Program-made: the position numbers and the translations under genes | The notes under the pieces: generated by a model | Seen by the model: only the letters and a program-made list of their open reading frames with translations | Databases searched by the model: none | What the model was told of the DNA's origin: nothing | Shown here: one piece after another, positions 8,824-17,723 of the stretch | How positions within the stretch are numbered: position 1 is the first letter of the stretch | Layout: each line of letters opens with the position of its first letter | Origin: Chloracidobacterium sp. | Lineage (GTDB): Bacteria; Acidobacteriota; Blastocatellia; Pyrinomonadales; Pyrinomonadaceae | DNA: 64,000 nucleotides | NCBI GenBank assembly: GCA_016715795.1 | Contig: JADJXP010000002.1 | Coordinates: 682,001-746,000, forward strand | Direction: 5' to 3'

Positions 8824-9151
8824 GCTCGATTCCTCCGTGACTAGCGAAAATACAATATTATAGGTGACGCTCGGTTAAACTGCAAAAATCTACGCGCTCT
8901 CATGTGACTCTCCGTTCCGCTTCTGTTCCGCCTCTGTTCCACCCCTAGGCGGAACGCTGTAACTGATGACTTTATTAGAGTTACAGCCGTATTTTGAGTG
9001 CGTTCCACGGATCTCGCGCAAAAAACGAACTTGTTGTCTCCAGCGTTGCATTGATGCAAGAATGTAGCACAATCAGCCTCAAAAGTCAAGAAAGATCCGA
9101 TGCGCACGCGGGATCTAACCGTGAAATGTTATATTTTCCTTTTAGTCGCCG
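8824..9151. promoter_or_regulatory. Divergent control region between pdhA and dsbD
   Basis: 328 bp without a credible gene; an 88-codon minus frame here has no family likeness. It must hold the promoters of both operons. The notable content is the set of GTTCC repeats at 8911-8955. An AT-rich TATATT at about 9129-9134 could be a -10 element for dsbD, but no matching -35 is clear. Confidence 0.5.
8911..8955. promoter_or_regulatory. Three 11-bp direct repeats plus inverted arm upstream of pdhA
   Basis: Units TCCGTTCCGCT (8911), TCTGTTCCGCC (8922) and TCTGTTCCACC (8933) lie at exact 11-bp intervals. The arm GTTCCGCCT (8925-8933) is complementary to AGGCGGAAC (8947-8955) across a 13-nt gap. One-turn phasing suggests a protein bound on one DNA face; the inverted arm could also form an RNA hairpin in the pdhA leader. 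The site is 90-130 bp upstream of the pdhA start. The regulator is unknown. Confidence 0.55.
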
Positions 9152-11050
9152 ATGAGAAAACTGTTCCCGCGGATACTGATACTACTCACACTTTCGACGT
9201 CGGTCCTCGGCCAAGACGATCCGACGAGGTGGAGCCTGTCGTCAGATGCTAAGAGTGGAGCGCTCAAGGCCGGTGAGGCGATCCGGGCGGACCTAAAGGT
9301 CGTTCTCGACACGGGATGGAAGCTCTACGCTACGGACCAGCCGCCGGGCGGGCCGTATGCGACCAAGATCACGGCTGCCGAGGGCAGGCCATTTGAGGTC
9401 AACGGCAGCGTTGAATCGCCGAAGCCGACCGTCAAGCCGGATCCGTTGTTTGTCGGCCTCGACGGCAAAGCCTTAGTAACAAAGTACTTCACTGAGAGCG
9501 CAAACTTCAGGGTCCCGTTGCGGGCAACGGCGGACACGACCTCCGCTGACGTGGCAATTGACGTCCGTTTTCAGGTCTGCAACGACACGATCTGTCTTCC
9601 GGCCCGCACGGTTCGCGTTTCGGCGGCCGGGGCTGAGGTCGTCAAGAGCATTTTTGGCGCCCCGCAGGGAGCAGCCAGCCCGACGCCGGCAATATCAAAC
9701 AACGAGCTGCGGACCACAAGCAACCAACAGCCCACCGAGCTCTGGCCGTTCATTTGGCTGGCGATCACATTGGGCGCGTTATCGCTGCTGACGCCGTGCG
9801 TGTTTCCGATGATCCCGATCACGGTGTCGTATTTTACGAACCATGCCGCGGGGAACCGAGCAAGGTCTGTCAAGCTTGCTCTGATCTACTCGCTCGGGAT
9901 CATAGCGACATTTACGCTGCTCGGCATGCTGCTCGCGGTCTTTGTCGGGGCGGCCGGAATCAATCTCTTTGCCGCGAATCCGTGGATCAATCTGCTGATC
10001 ACGGCGATCTTTCTGTTTTTTGCCTTTAATCTGTTTGGTGCCTACGAGATAACGATACCCACCAGCATTTTGACGAAACTCGACAGCCTCACGCGGAGCA
10101 AAGAGGGCGAGGGCAGCGGCGTCGTCGGAGCTCTCTTGATGGGCCTTACGTTTACGCTGACATCATTTACGTGTACGTCGCCGTTTGTGGGCACGATCCT
10201 CGTGTCTGCGTCGCAGGGCGAATGGCAGATGCCTTTGGTCGGAATGCTGGCGTTCTCGAGCATTTTTGCGCTGCCGTTCTTTGTGCTCGCGCTCGCTCCG
10301 CAACTCGTCTCGCACATGCCCCGTGCCGGCGGCTGGATGAACTCGGTCAAGGTTGCGATGGGCTTTCTTGAGGTTGCCGCGGCGATGAAATTCATCTCGA
10401 ACGTCGATCTGGTATGGAAATGGGGAATCTTCACCCGTGACGTCGTGCTTGCCGTCTGGATCGCGATCGGGGTCGTTCTGGCCCTGTATCTATTGGGCAA
10501 ATTTCAGTTGTCGCACGACTCGAAGCCCGAACGGCTCGGTGCCCTGCGAATGTTTTCCGCCGTGGTTACGCTGGCGGTGACATTCTATCTGCTCACGGGT
10601 CTTTTTGGTGCAAGGCTCGGTGAACTCGAATCATTCCTGCCGCCGGAGCTGGGCAACTCATCCTCGCGGCCGCTCGGCGCGGGCCAGGATGAGCCGAAAT
10701 GGATGGTCAATGATTATGAGGGCGCTCTCGCCAAGGCAATGGCCGAGAATAAGTCCGTCCTTGTCGATTTTACGGGCTATACATGCACCAACTGCCGCTG
10801 GATGGAGGCCAATATCTTTCCGAAGAAAGAGGTCGCGGCCGAGCTTAAGAAGTTTATTCTGGTCCAGCTCTACACGGACGGCGAAGGTGAGGTCTACGAG
10901 CGACAGCAGCGGATGGAGCAGGACATGTTCGGCACCGTGGCATTGCCATTCTATGCGATCATGAGCGGCGACGGCCGCCCGGTCGCGACATTCGCGGGAT
11001 TGACGAGGAACGCAGACGAGTTTGTTGAGTTCCTAAAGAAAGGGCAATAG
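9152..11050 (+). CDS. dsbD: Thiol:disulfide interchange protein DsbD
   Basis: Carries electrons from cytoplasmic thioredoxin to periplasmic thiol oxidoreductases. 632 aa: signal peptide (1-20); N-terminal periplasmic domain with CNDTICLPARTV; an eight-helix CcdA-like domain with redox cysteines in LTPCVFPMIP and FTCTSPFVGT; and a C-terminal thioredoxin-like domain with CTNC (C545/C548) and the cis-Pro segment VALPFYAI. The linker ISNNELRTTSNQQP before the first helix looks repeat-derived. It heads a plus-strand run with a cysteine-rich secreted hydrolase and cysteine dioxygenase, a plausible functional theme. Confidence 0.93.
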   Translation: MRKLFPRILILLTLSTSVLGQDDPTRWSLSSDAKSGALKAGEAIRADLKVVLDTGWKLYATDQPPGGPYATKITAAEGRPFEVNGSVESPKPTVKPDPLFVGLDGKALVTKYFTESANFRVPLRATADTTSADVAIDVRFQVCNDTICLPARTVRVSAAGAEVVKSIFGAPQGAASPTPAISNNELRTTSNQQPTELWPFIWLAITLGALSLLTPCVFPMIPITVSYFTNHAAGNRARSVKLALIYSLGIIATFTLLGMLLAVFVGAAGINLFAANPWINLLITAIFLFFAFNLFGAYEITIPTSILTKLDSLTRSKEGEGSGVVGALLMGLTFTLTSFTCTSPFVGTILVSASQGEWQMPLVGMLAFSSIFALPFFVLALAPQLVSHMPRAGGWMNSVKVAMGFLEVAAAMKFISNVDLVWKWGIFTRDVVLAVWIAIGVVLALYLLGKFQLSHDSKPERLGALRMFSAVVTLAVTFYLLTGLFGARLGELESFLPPELGNSSSRPLGAGQDEPKWMVNDYEGALAKAMAENKSVLVDFTGYTCTNCRWMEANIFPKKEVAAELKKFILVQLYTDGEGEVYERQQRMEQDMFGTVALPFYAIMSGDGRPVATFAGLTRNADEFVEFLKKGQ

Positions 11051-11077
11051 AATAGGCGAGCTACGTTAGAAATCTCG

Positions 11078-12154
11078 ATGCAGCGAACTCTTTGTGTTCT
11101 TAGCATTCTGATCTGCGCGATGGCGGCCCGCGCGCAGATCGGCATTTCGGCCCTTGATGTGATGGGCGACAGCATCTCAAAGGGCTTTAACGCATCGAGC
11201 GCATCGCCATGCTCGAACGGCGATCAGGAAAACTACAACTGGCTGACGAGCGATACGCACGGTGTGAACCTGTGCGCGGCCGGCAGCGAGAATGTATTCA
11301 GCGTTTTTGAGCGGATGGAATGTTACCGCTCGGCACAATTGACCGCGCCGAATGCCAATCATGCCTTCTCCGGTGCGACCCTGGTCCGCGATCTCGTAAT
11401 GCAAGCGGGAAATGTAAAGGCGTACCTCCAATCGATCCCGGCCCAGCGAATGGCGGTCGTGTTTATCGGGCACAACGATAGTTGTTCTGGAACGATCGCA
11501 AAAACGAACGCGTCGTGTTCGAACTCGGACCTTGACCCGGCGAACTACTGTCGCACACGGCCGGACGCTTTTGAGAGGGAACTCCGCAAGGGGCTCGACA
11601 TACTCATCACGACCGGCGATACACGTATCGCAGTCGTCGCCCCGGTGCGTGTGTCGCAATTGTGCAATTTCGGCGGCAAATCGAACTGTCAGCTCGGCGG
11701 ATCGTGTTCTCTGCTATGGTCGCTAGTCAATATCTGCGGTTCGCTGACGCGGGGCTGCTCGTCGACCCGAGTCATCGACACCTACAACACGATGAGCCGG
11801 TATCGGGATATCTTAAGGAGCGTCACGGCGGAGTACGAGGCGATCGCGGTCGGAGATGCGTCGCCGACAGTGATGATCGGCGGAGCAACGGTCGGGGGAG
11901 CGATCAAGGCCGCGGGGACGACGTTTGGCTATTCTGACGCTGCGTGGTTCTATCGATTCAAGGCGGACCAGTTGTCGTGCTGTGACTGTTTTCACCCGTC
12001 GGCGTCGGGTCAGGATACACTCGCACGGTTATTAAGTGCGGGCCTGACATGCTCGCGGACAAACCCGTGCTGCCGCGATACGGGCGATCCACTGAACGAC
12101 GGTAAATGCCTGACGACGAACCGCAAGGCAACCTACTATCGCGGCTTGTTTTAG
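11078..12154 (+). CDS. Secreted cysteine-rich SGNH/GDSL hydrolase
   Basis: 358 aa with a signal peptide (cut near ARAQ). SGNH blocks are visible: VMGDSISKGF (nucleophile S32), FIGHNDSC (block III Asn), and CDCFHPSASGQD (C-terminal Asp-x-x-His). The layout resembles phospholipase-B-like lipases, so a lipid or other ester substrate is likely. About 18 cysteines in the mature protein (e.g. LSCCDC, NPCC, SNC, GSC) imply many disulfides and explain the position 27 bp behind dsbD. The true substrate is not known. Confidence 0.8.
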   Translation: MQRTLCVLSILICAMAARAQIGISALDVMGDSISKGFNASSASPCSNGDQENYNWLTSDTHGVNLCAAGSENVFSVFERMECYRSAQLTAPNANHAFSGATLVRDLVMQAGNVKAYLQSIPAQRMAVVFIGHNDSCSGTIAKTNASCSNSDLDPANYCRTRPDAFERELRKGLDILITTGDTRIAVVAPVRVSQLCNFGGKSNCQLGGSCSLLWSLVNICGSLTRGCSSTRVIDTYNTMSRYRDILRSVTAEYEAIAVGDASPTVMIGGATVGGAIKAAGTTFGYSDAAWFYRFKADQLSCCDCFHPSASGQDTLARLLSAGLTCSRTNPCCRDTGDPLNDGKCLTTNRKATYYRGLF

Positions 12155-12178
12155 ATTCTGTTACAATCGCTTGCATAA

Positions 12179-12739
12179 ATGGTCAAGATCGAACATCTGA
12201 TCGCGGGCTTAAGAGAGATCCCGGACGTGAGTTTTACCTGCGATGAGGTGTATCAGTACCTCGCCGATAATCCGCTCGAGGTTGATTCGATCACACACTA
12301 TTTCTTCTGGAGCCCGGATTTTTATACGCGGAACCTTATCTATCGAGACGACCGGTTTGAGATGCTGGCGATATGCTGGGAACGCGGCCAGGCATCAACG
12401 ATCCACGACCACGCGGGACAGAAATGCTGGATGACTGTGCCGGTTGGGCGTCTTCGCGGACAGAATTTTGCGGTCGAGGAGATGGATCCGTCTCGCAGCT
12501 ATTGCCGGCTGCGGGAAACCAACAGCTTCGAACTGTCGGACTGCATGGCCGCAAAGGTCGAGCTCGAGGAGCCCATTCACCAGATACTTAATCTGGCCGA
12601 ATACGACGAGCGTGCCGTCAGCATCCACATCTATTCCAGGCCATACTCGAGCTGTCTGTCATTCTGCCCCGACACGCACACATTCAAGGAAGTCCAACTG
12701 GGCTACGCAAGCATCGACGGTAAACTCTGCACGGCGTAA
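12179..12739 (+). CDS. Cysteine dioxygenase type I
   Basis: Oxidises L-cysteine to cysteine sulfinate with O2 at a mononuclear iron. 186 aa, cupin fold. By alignment from memory with mammalian CDO, the iron ligands are H76 and H78 (STIHDHAGQKCW) and H134; H150 and Y152 (SIHIYSRPY) are the other active-site residues. C83 occupies the position of the Cys that crosslinks to the active-site Tyr; many bacterial CDOs have Gly there. The gene is 24 bp after the SGNH hydrolase and abuts the next gene, so it is in the dsbD operon. A 3-mercaptopropionate dioxygenase is less likely, as those usually lack this Cys. Confidence 0.88.
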   Translation: MVKIEHLIAGLREIPDVSFTCDEVYQYLADNPLEVDSITHYFFWSPDFYTRNLIYRDDRFEMLAICWERGQASTIHDHAGQKCWMTVPVGRLRGQNFAVEEMDPSRSYCRLRETNSFELSDCMAAKVELEEPIHQILNLAEYDERAVSIHIYSRPYSSCLSFCPDTHTFKEVQLGYASIDGKLCTA

Positions 12740-14236
12740 ATGGCTGAGTCGCGCATCTTTCGCTTCGTCGTTCTGACGTTGCTGGTCGCGGCCTACGTCG
12801 CGGCGCGGCTGTGGGGGCTGACGGACGCGTGTTTGTGGTTTGACGAGATCTTCAGCGTGCATGCCGCCGAACACGGTTGGGGCGAGATAATGAATTTCGT
12901 CGCCCTCGACCTGATCCATCCGCCGCTCTTCTACGTCTTATTAAAACTCTGGATCGCCGCGGGCGGCGAGAGCTTGCTGTGGCTGCGACTGTTTCCGGTT
13001 TTCTGGTCAGTTATCGCCATCTATCCATTTTTGCGCCTATGCGGCGAACTGAAGGTCGGCAAATGGACACGCCTCCTGGCTTTGTTCCTCTTCGCCGTCA
13101 ACGGCTCGCTGATCAAGTATTCGCAGGAAGTACGGATGTACGCTCCGCTGATGTGCCTGTCGCTGTTCTCGATGTGGCTGTTTGCGAGGTATTTTGTCAA
13201 GGGTAAGAGCTTCGTGCCGCTGGTCATCGTCAACGTGCTGATGATCTACACGCACTACTTTGGCTGGTTCGTGGTCGTGAGCGAGGTGCTTCTTATCGTG
13301 TGGTTCCAGCGGATCAAATGGCGGCGGATCGTTGCGATGCTCGGGGTTACATTCGTCGCTTTTGTGCCGTGGCTGGCCGCGGTGATGATGGCGGCAAGCC
13401 GCGGGTCCGCACTATCACAGAACATCGGCTGGATGCCGCGGCCCGGCATTGCGCAGATCGGTAAATTTGTGCTCGACCTCGTCGAGCCCTTCTATGCTCA
13501 GACGAGCACGGCAGAGCCGGGATCTATTTATTCGTTGTCGCTGCCTGTCTTGGCGATCCTGATCGTGGCGAGCACGGTATTATCAGGGGCGATCCTTAAG
13601 CGGACGGCGAGAGATGAGACCTACGTTCTGCTTTTCTTCATCAAGATTCCTGTATGGCTCTGCCTCGTCGCGAGTTGGCTGCTGCCGTATTCGATATGGG
13701 GAACACGGCATTTGATCATTGTCTTTGCACCGCTGTGCATATTTTTTGGAGTTGCGATCGCGTCGCTCACGGATAAACGCCTAAAGGCCGCCTCTGTGAC
13801 GCTTCTACTTCTATTCTCCTGCTATGCCGGCGTGTTGCACGGCAAGCGGGCAACGCCCGTCAATTCATGGTGCTCGTGGGAGCAGCTTACGGCATCGACC
13901 GGAAATGTGCCGGTCTATGCGACGGAAGATCTGATCGCATATCATGCGTGGTTTGCACGCCGGGGCGGCCAGAACGCGAGGGTCTATAAGCTTATGGGCA
14001 TCGAAGGAGTGAGTGAGGACAATGCCTATTTCTTACCGCGTGGATTCGATGGCGTTGAGGTGGCTGAGTTCGAGATGTTGAACGAGGCAAAGCTGTGGCT
14101 CGCATTCCGCTCGCCGTTGATCTCGGAGAGCGAGCCGCCGCTCAGGCAGTTCCTTGTTCGCGGTTATCGGATCACGGAACGGCGGAGCATAAGGTCGGAC
14201 CGTGAGACGGCGGCATTATATCTGTTGGAAAAGTGA
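12740..14236 (+). CDS. GT39/ArnT-like integral membrane glycosyltransferase
   Basis: 498 aa, about 11-12 hydrophobic helices. The first extracytoplasmic loop has the acidic signature LWFDEIFSVHAAEHGW followed by LIHPPLFYVLLKLW, the pattern of GT-C enzymes that use polyprenyl-phosphate sugar donors on the periplasmic side. The C-terminal 130 residues form a soluble domain. The ATG follows the CDO stop codon with no spacer. The acceptor (protein, lipid A or other glycan) cannot be told. It ends 3 bp from the convergent cysS stop. Confidence 0.8.
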   Translation: MAESRIFRFVVLTLLVAAYVAARLWGLTDACLWFDEIFSVHAAEHGWGEIMNFVALDLIHPPLFYVLLKLWIAAGGESLLWLRLFPVFWSVIAIYPFLRLCGELKVGKWTRLLALFLFAVNGSLIKYSQEVRMYAPLMCLSLFSMWLFARYFVKGKSFVPLVIVNVLMIYTHYFGWFVVVSEVLLIVWFQRIKWRRIVAMLGVTFVAFVPWLAAVMMAASRGSALSQNIGWMPRPGIAQIGKFVLDLVEPFYAQTSTAEPGSIYSLSLPVLAILIVASTVLSGAILKRTARDETYVLLFFIKIPVWLCLVASWLLPYSIWGTRHLIIVFAPLCIFFGVAIASLTDKRLKAASVTLLLLFSCYAGVLHGKRATPVNSWCSWEQLTASTGNVPVYATEDLIAYHAWFARRGGQNARVYKLMGIEGVSEDNAYFLPRGFDGVEVAEFEMLNEAKLWLAFRSPLISESEPPLRQFLVRGYRITERRSIRSDRETAALYLLEK

Positions 14237-14239
14237 ACG

Positions 14240-15640
14240 CTACCTTCGCTTCCACCTGACGCCGTCTTTTGTGTCCTCGAGGATGATACCGCGATCCACC
14301 AGTTCGTCACGGATCTCGTCGGAACGGGCAAAATCGCGGTTGTGGCGGGCTTGTTGACGTTCCTCTATAAGGGCCTCGATGTCGGCATCGAGTAGTCGAT
14401 TTTCCTCAGGGCCGAAGATCCCAAGGACGGCATCGAATTTAGCGATGGCATCAAGAACGGCTGTTTGCTCATCCGTCGTCAGGCCGCCCGAAGCTATGGC
14501 CGTGTTTACCTCGCGGACCATGTCGTGCACAGCGGCCAAAGCTGCCGCCGTATTGAAGTCGTCGTCCATGGCGGCTTCAAAGTCCGCCAAGGCTTTGTTT
14601 ACAGCTTTTAATGCCCCGCCACCTGAACTATTCGCTATTCTCAAATCTGAAATTATGGATCTGAAGCTGCGGAGCCGTTCCACCGTCGATTCCGCGCCCT
14701 GCAAGCCCTCAAACGTAAAATTCAACTGTTTGCGATAGGGAACCGAGAGCAGAACGTAGCGGATCGCGAGGGCGGAGTAGCCCTGTTCACGCAGGTCCCG
14801 GAATGTGAAGAAATTTCCCTTTGATTTCGACATCGTGACGTCGTCGATCTTTAGGAACTCACTGTGGATCCAGTATTTAGCGAACAGTTTGCCGGTCGCG
14901 CCTTCGCTCTGGGCGATCTCGTTCTCGTGATGCGGGAATTGCAGGTCCTGGCCGCCGGCGTGAATGTCGAATGTCTCGCCAAGGTACTTCATCGACATTG
15001 CCGAACACTCGATATGCCAGCCCGGGCGGCCGCGGCCGAATGGCGCGTCCCAGCCGGGTTCGTCAGTTGGGCCGACGAGTTTCCACAGGGCAAAATCGCG
15101 GGCGTCCTCTTTATCGTATTTGTCGGTATCAACGCGTTCGGAGCCGCCGGCGATGTTGCCCTCGAAACTGATCTTTGACAGCTTGCCGTACTCGGGAAAC
15201 GCCGCGATGCGGTAGTAGATCGAACCGTCCGATTCGTAAGCGTGGCCATTTGCGAGCAGTGTTGAGATGATGTTGATCATCTCCGGAATATGCTCGGTCG
15301 CCCGCGGCATTATCTCAGGCCGCTCATTACCCAACGCGTCAAAATCCTCGAGAAAATACTGCGTATAGGGCGCCGTGAACTCGTTAATGCTGATATTCCG
15401 CGCAGCCGCCTCGTTGATGATCCTGTCGTCGATATCGGTCAGGTTCATCACGTGCATCAGCTCGTAGCCCTTGAACTTCAGATACCGCCGCAGAATGTCG
15501 CCAAAAACAAACGTGCGAAAATTGCCTATATGTGCAAAATTCCACACCGTCGGCCCGCAGATATAAAGCCGCACCTTGCCGTCCTCAAGCGGCTGAAAGT
15601 CCTCGACCTGTCTGGATAATGTATTGAAAAATCTAAGCAT
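14240..15640 (-). CDS. cysS: Cysteinyl-tRNA synthetase
   Basis: Class I synthetase charging tRNA-Cys. 466 aa. Seen: YICGPTVWNFAHIGNFRT with the zinc-binding Cys and HIGH-type HIGN; the zinc-site regions WHIECSAMS and GGQDLQFPHHENE; KMSKS-type MSKSKGNFF; and a C-terminal DALR-like domain. A segment near residues 330-345 (SDLRIANSSGGGALK) lies at a variable loop and its DNA is built of repeated AATCTGAAAT-like words. A long hairpin repeat separates it from the upstream hypothetical gene. Confidence 0.96.
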   Translation of the reverse strand: MLRFFNTLSRQVEDFQPLEDGKVRLYICGPTVWNFAHIGNFRTFVFGDILRRYLKFKGYELMHVMNLTDIDDRIINEAAARNISINEFTAPYTQYFLEDFDALGNERPEIMPRATEHIPEMINIISTLLANGHAYESDGSIYYRIAAFPEYGKLSKISFEGNIAGGSERVDTDKYDKEDARDFALWKLVGPTDEPGWDAPFGRGRPGWHIECSAMSMKYLGETFDIHAGGQDLQFPHHENEIAQSEGATGKLFAKYWIHSEFLKIDDVTMSKSKGNFFTFRDLREQGYSALAIRYVLLSVPYRKQLNFTFEGLQGAESTVERLRSFRSIISDLRIANSSGGGALKAVNKALADFEAAMDDDFNTAAALAAVHDMVREVNTAIASGGLTTDEQTAVLDAIAKFDAVLGIFGPEENRLLDADIEALIEERQQARHNRDFARSDEIRDELVDRGIILEDTKDGVRWKRR

Positions 15641-15673
15641 TACGATACTCAGTTATGATAAACGATACTCTTC

Positions 15674-15751
15674 GGAATAAGTGAAAAGGCAAAAGTAAAA
15701 CGTGATAAGTTCGGACTTTTCACTTAACACTTATCCCTAATCACTTATTCC
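15674..15751. repeat. Word-repeat hairpin element A
   Basis: Two 37-bp arms (15674-15710, 15715-15751) are imperfect inverted repeats, about 28/37 matching, around a 4-nt TCGG loop. Each arm is made of CACTTAT/ACTTTTC-like words. The right arm covers the last codons and stop of the neighbouring minus-strand gene (stop at 15741). It lies between that gene and cysS and may act as a processing or termination structure. Confidence 0.75.
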
Positions 15752-16172
15752 CGATCTGATCGTCCAGATCTCCATCTACAAACTTCTCCCGGGCCTCGTC
15801 AGAAAACAAGAACTCCCGACTGTAAAACCGCATCGGATAGTCCTTGTCGTAATTCGCCACAAGCTCGTTGGCTTTGTCCAAGAGCGACGCACCGTTCTTT
15901 GCGGCGTTAAAGTCCGCCACGGTGCGCATCCAGAAGACCGTCAGCGTTTCGTGATACGGCATTTCCTTGGTCAGATCGACCTCGAACGCACCCAGAAGTT
16001 TGAAAATGCCGGTGCGCATCTTATCGGTCGCCGTCTCGATGTCGTGCAGCGTGAGGTAATGCAGCGCGACGGTCAGGTGTTCGGCGTGTTTCCACGCGTC
16101 GCGCCCTATCGTCGCGTCCTCAAAGCCTCGAACGACCTCGGCTATTTCTTCCTCATTTTTGAATCTCATCAT
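15741..16172 (-). CDS. Conserved hypothetical protein, about 143 aa
   Basis: I do not recognise a named family. The useful start is the ATG-ATG at 16172/16169, with GGAG just upstream; the longer frame to 16241 would run through a terminator hairpin. The protein is soluble, acidic and mostly helical, with HAEHLTVALHYLTLHD (an HxxH region) and YHETLTVFWMRTVADF. His and Glu are conserved-looking, but no catalytic motif can be named. Its last codons are formed by hairpin element A. Confidence 0.7.
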   Translation of the reverse strand: MMRFKNEEEIAEVVRGFEDATIGRDAWKHAEHLTVALHYLTLHDIETATDKMRTGIFKLLGAFEVDLTKEMPYHETLTVFWMRTVADFNAAKNGASLLDKANELVANYDKDYPMRFYSREFLFSDEAREKFVDGDLDDQIGNK

Positions 16173-16193
16173 TTTCTCCAAATATTCTAAAAC

Positions 16194-16231
16194 ACAAAAA
16201 AGCGATCGCGGGTCACAGGCCCCGCGATCGC
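16194..16231 (-). terminator. Intrinsic terminator of the HNH gene
   Basis: Perfect 11-bp stem GCGATCGCGGG (16202-16212) / CCCGCGATCGC (16221-16231) with an 8-nt loop. On the minus strand it is followed directly by a T-rich run (CTTTTTTGTG). It lies 25 bp past the HNH stop and upstream of the start of the next gene. Confidence 0.88.
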
Positions 16232-16255
16232 GTTTGTTCAATAACTTGTCAGCTT

Positions 16256-16819
16256 TTATGCTGCCATGACTGTTGCCTCCTGGTCAACATCATCCATGAA
16301 CAAATACTTTCGCCACTCGGGCCGGTTCTCAGCGTAATGACAGAGCAGAACGTGGTCGAGGCCGAGACGAAGCAGTTTTTGCGACGTCAACAGCGGCATT
16401 CGCGCCTGCTCGGGCGTACGGTTGCCCTTGCGCTGGTTACACTTGACACACGCCGTCACGAGGTTCTGCGGCGTTGCTTCGCCGCCCTGTGCACGCGGGT
16501 AAATGTGGTCGAGCGTCAGGTCCTTAGCATGCTTGTGCTCGCCGCAGTACTGGCAGCGGTAGCGGTCGCGGATGTAAATTCGCGCACGCTTCATCGTCGT
16601 TTCGCGATTGTTGCGGCGAACGTGAACATAATGCCGCAGCCGAACCACCGAGGGCACCGGAAAGATGGTGGAGGGCGAATGCAGGACTTTGTCGCCGTCG
16701 TTCTCCTCAACAAAAACCGCCCCGCGAAACCACAGGCAGACAGCGCGCGCCACGCCGACCGTGCCAAGCGGCTCGTATGAGAAATTGAGGAGCAATACTC
16801 GTGAGGTCAGGACGGACAT
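16256..16819 (-). CDS. HNH endonuclease family protein
   Basis: 187 aa, soluble. The C-terminal half holds an HNH domain: zinc-knuckle CQYCGEHKHAKDLTLDH, then ARAQGG-type loop PRAQGGEATPQNLVTAC and CVKCNQRKGNRTPEQARM. The N-terminal half (VLLLNFSYEPLGTVGVARAV) is typical of the chromosomal HNH group found singly in many bacteria. These cut DNA non-specifically or serve in repair/defence; the role here is not known. There is no methylase or restriction partner beside it. It has its own strong terminator. Confidence 0.88.
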   Translation of the reverse strand: MSVLTSRVLLLNFSYEPLGTVGVARAVCLWFRGAVFVEENDGDKVLHSPSTIFPVPSVVRLRHYVHVRRNNRETTMKRARIYIRDRYRCQYCGEHKHAKDLTLDHIYPRAQGGEATPQNLVTACVKCNQRKGNRTPEQARMPLLTSQKLLRLGLDHVLLCHYAENRPEWRKYLFMDDVDQEATVMAA

Positions 16820-16904
16820 CGCAATTACGTTTTTCTCTGATGTAATGTAATATCAAAGGCGAACAAACGCAAGCGAAATCTAAGAAAGGTGCCACAGCGA
16901 AATC

Positions 16905-17723
16905 GTGGGTGTCAGCGTGTATCCGATGATGAGATCGATCAAAGAACTACGTGACCCAATCGGTTTTTTGATCCCTGCCTTGTTGCTTGCGGTCTCGTTT
17001 GTCACAGTCGCTCTTACGGGAACCGATCGGAGTTTGTTTCTCTGGCTGAATCAGCATTTGCAGGCGATCGGCGGCCCGGTCTTGCAATGCATCACGATCC
17101 TCGGCGATGGATTGGTCGCCATCGTGATCGCTCTGCCGTTTGTGAGATCGAGGCCCGAGATCGCGTGGAATACGCTGGTCTCGTCTCTGATCGTCCTGAT
17201 CCTCGTGCAGGCCCTGAAGTATATTTTTGGTTCGGCACGGCCGTTGGAAATACTTCCGAGCGATGCATTCAGCGTTGTTGGGGTTCCGCTTCGAGCAGGG
17301 GGCTTTCCTTCGGGGCATGCTGCGACAGCATTTATGCTCGCGGGTATCCTGGCCCTCCACTTCCGGCGTCCTTGGGTCCGGATCGGCCTGATCGGTGCAG
17401 CCGTCGTGGTCGCGGCTTCTCGGATCGCGGTTGGCGTTCACTGGCCAACTGATGCCCTCGCCGGCGGCGCGATCGGCTGGTTATCTGCCGGCCTTGGGTT
17501 CCAGCTTACTAGCGGAAGTCGTTTCATTGGGCATTCAACTGCGAAGGCCGGCCTGCAAATGCTTCTTGCGGGAGGCGCAGTCTCGATGCTTCTGTACGAT
17601 CATACGTCTTACCCAGTCGGATTCAGGTTCCAACAGATCATCGCCGCAGTCTGCCTGGCGATCCTTTCGCTACAGATCCTGCAGGACATCAGGTTGTTGC
17701 CGCAGCTACGGGGCTCGCGATAG
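16905..17723 (+). CDS. PAP2-family membrane phosphatase
   Basis: Type 2 phosphatidic acid phosphatase fold with about six membrane helices. The three signature motifs are present: KYIFGSARP, PSGHAATAF, and SRIAVGVHWPTDALAG. The likely substrate is undecaprenyl diphosphate or a lipid phosphate at the periplasmic face. The frame starts with GTG at 16905; the ATGs at 16926/16929 are also possible. The stop codon directly abuts the convergent thiL stop, with no spacer. Confidence 0.88.
   Translation: MGVSVYPMMRSIKELRDPIGFLIPALLLAVSFVTVALTGTDRSLFLWLNQHLQAIGGPVLQCITILGDGLVAIVIALPFVRSRPEIAWNTLVSSLIVLILVQALKYIFGSARPLEILPSDAFSVVGVPLRAGGFPSGHAATAFMLAGILALHFRRPWVRIGLIGAAVVVAASRIAVGVHWPTDALAGGAIGWLSAGLGFQLTSGSRFIGHSTAKAGLQMLLAGGAVSMLLYDHTSYPVGFRFQQIIAAVCLAILSLQILQDIRLLPQLRGSR

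Noticed and set aside
8841..9107. 88-codon minus frame between pdhA and dsbD
   Set aside because: No family likeness, overlaps the GTTCC repeat cluster and lacks a ribosome site.
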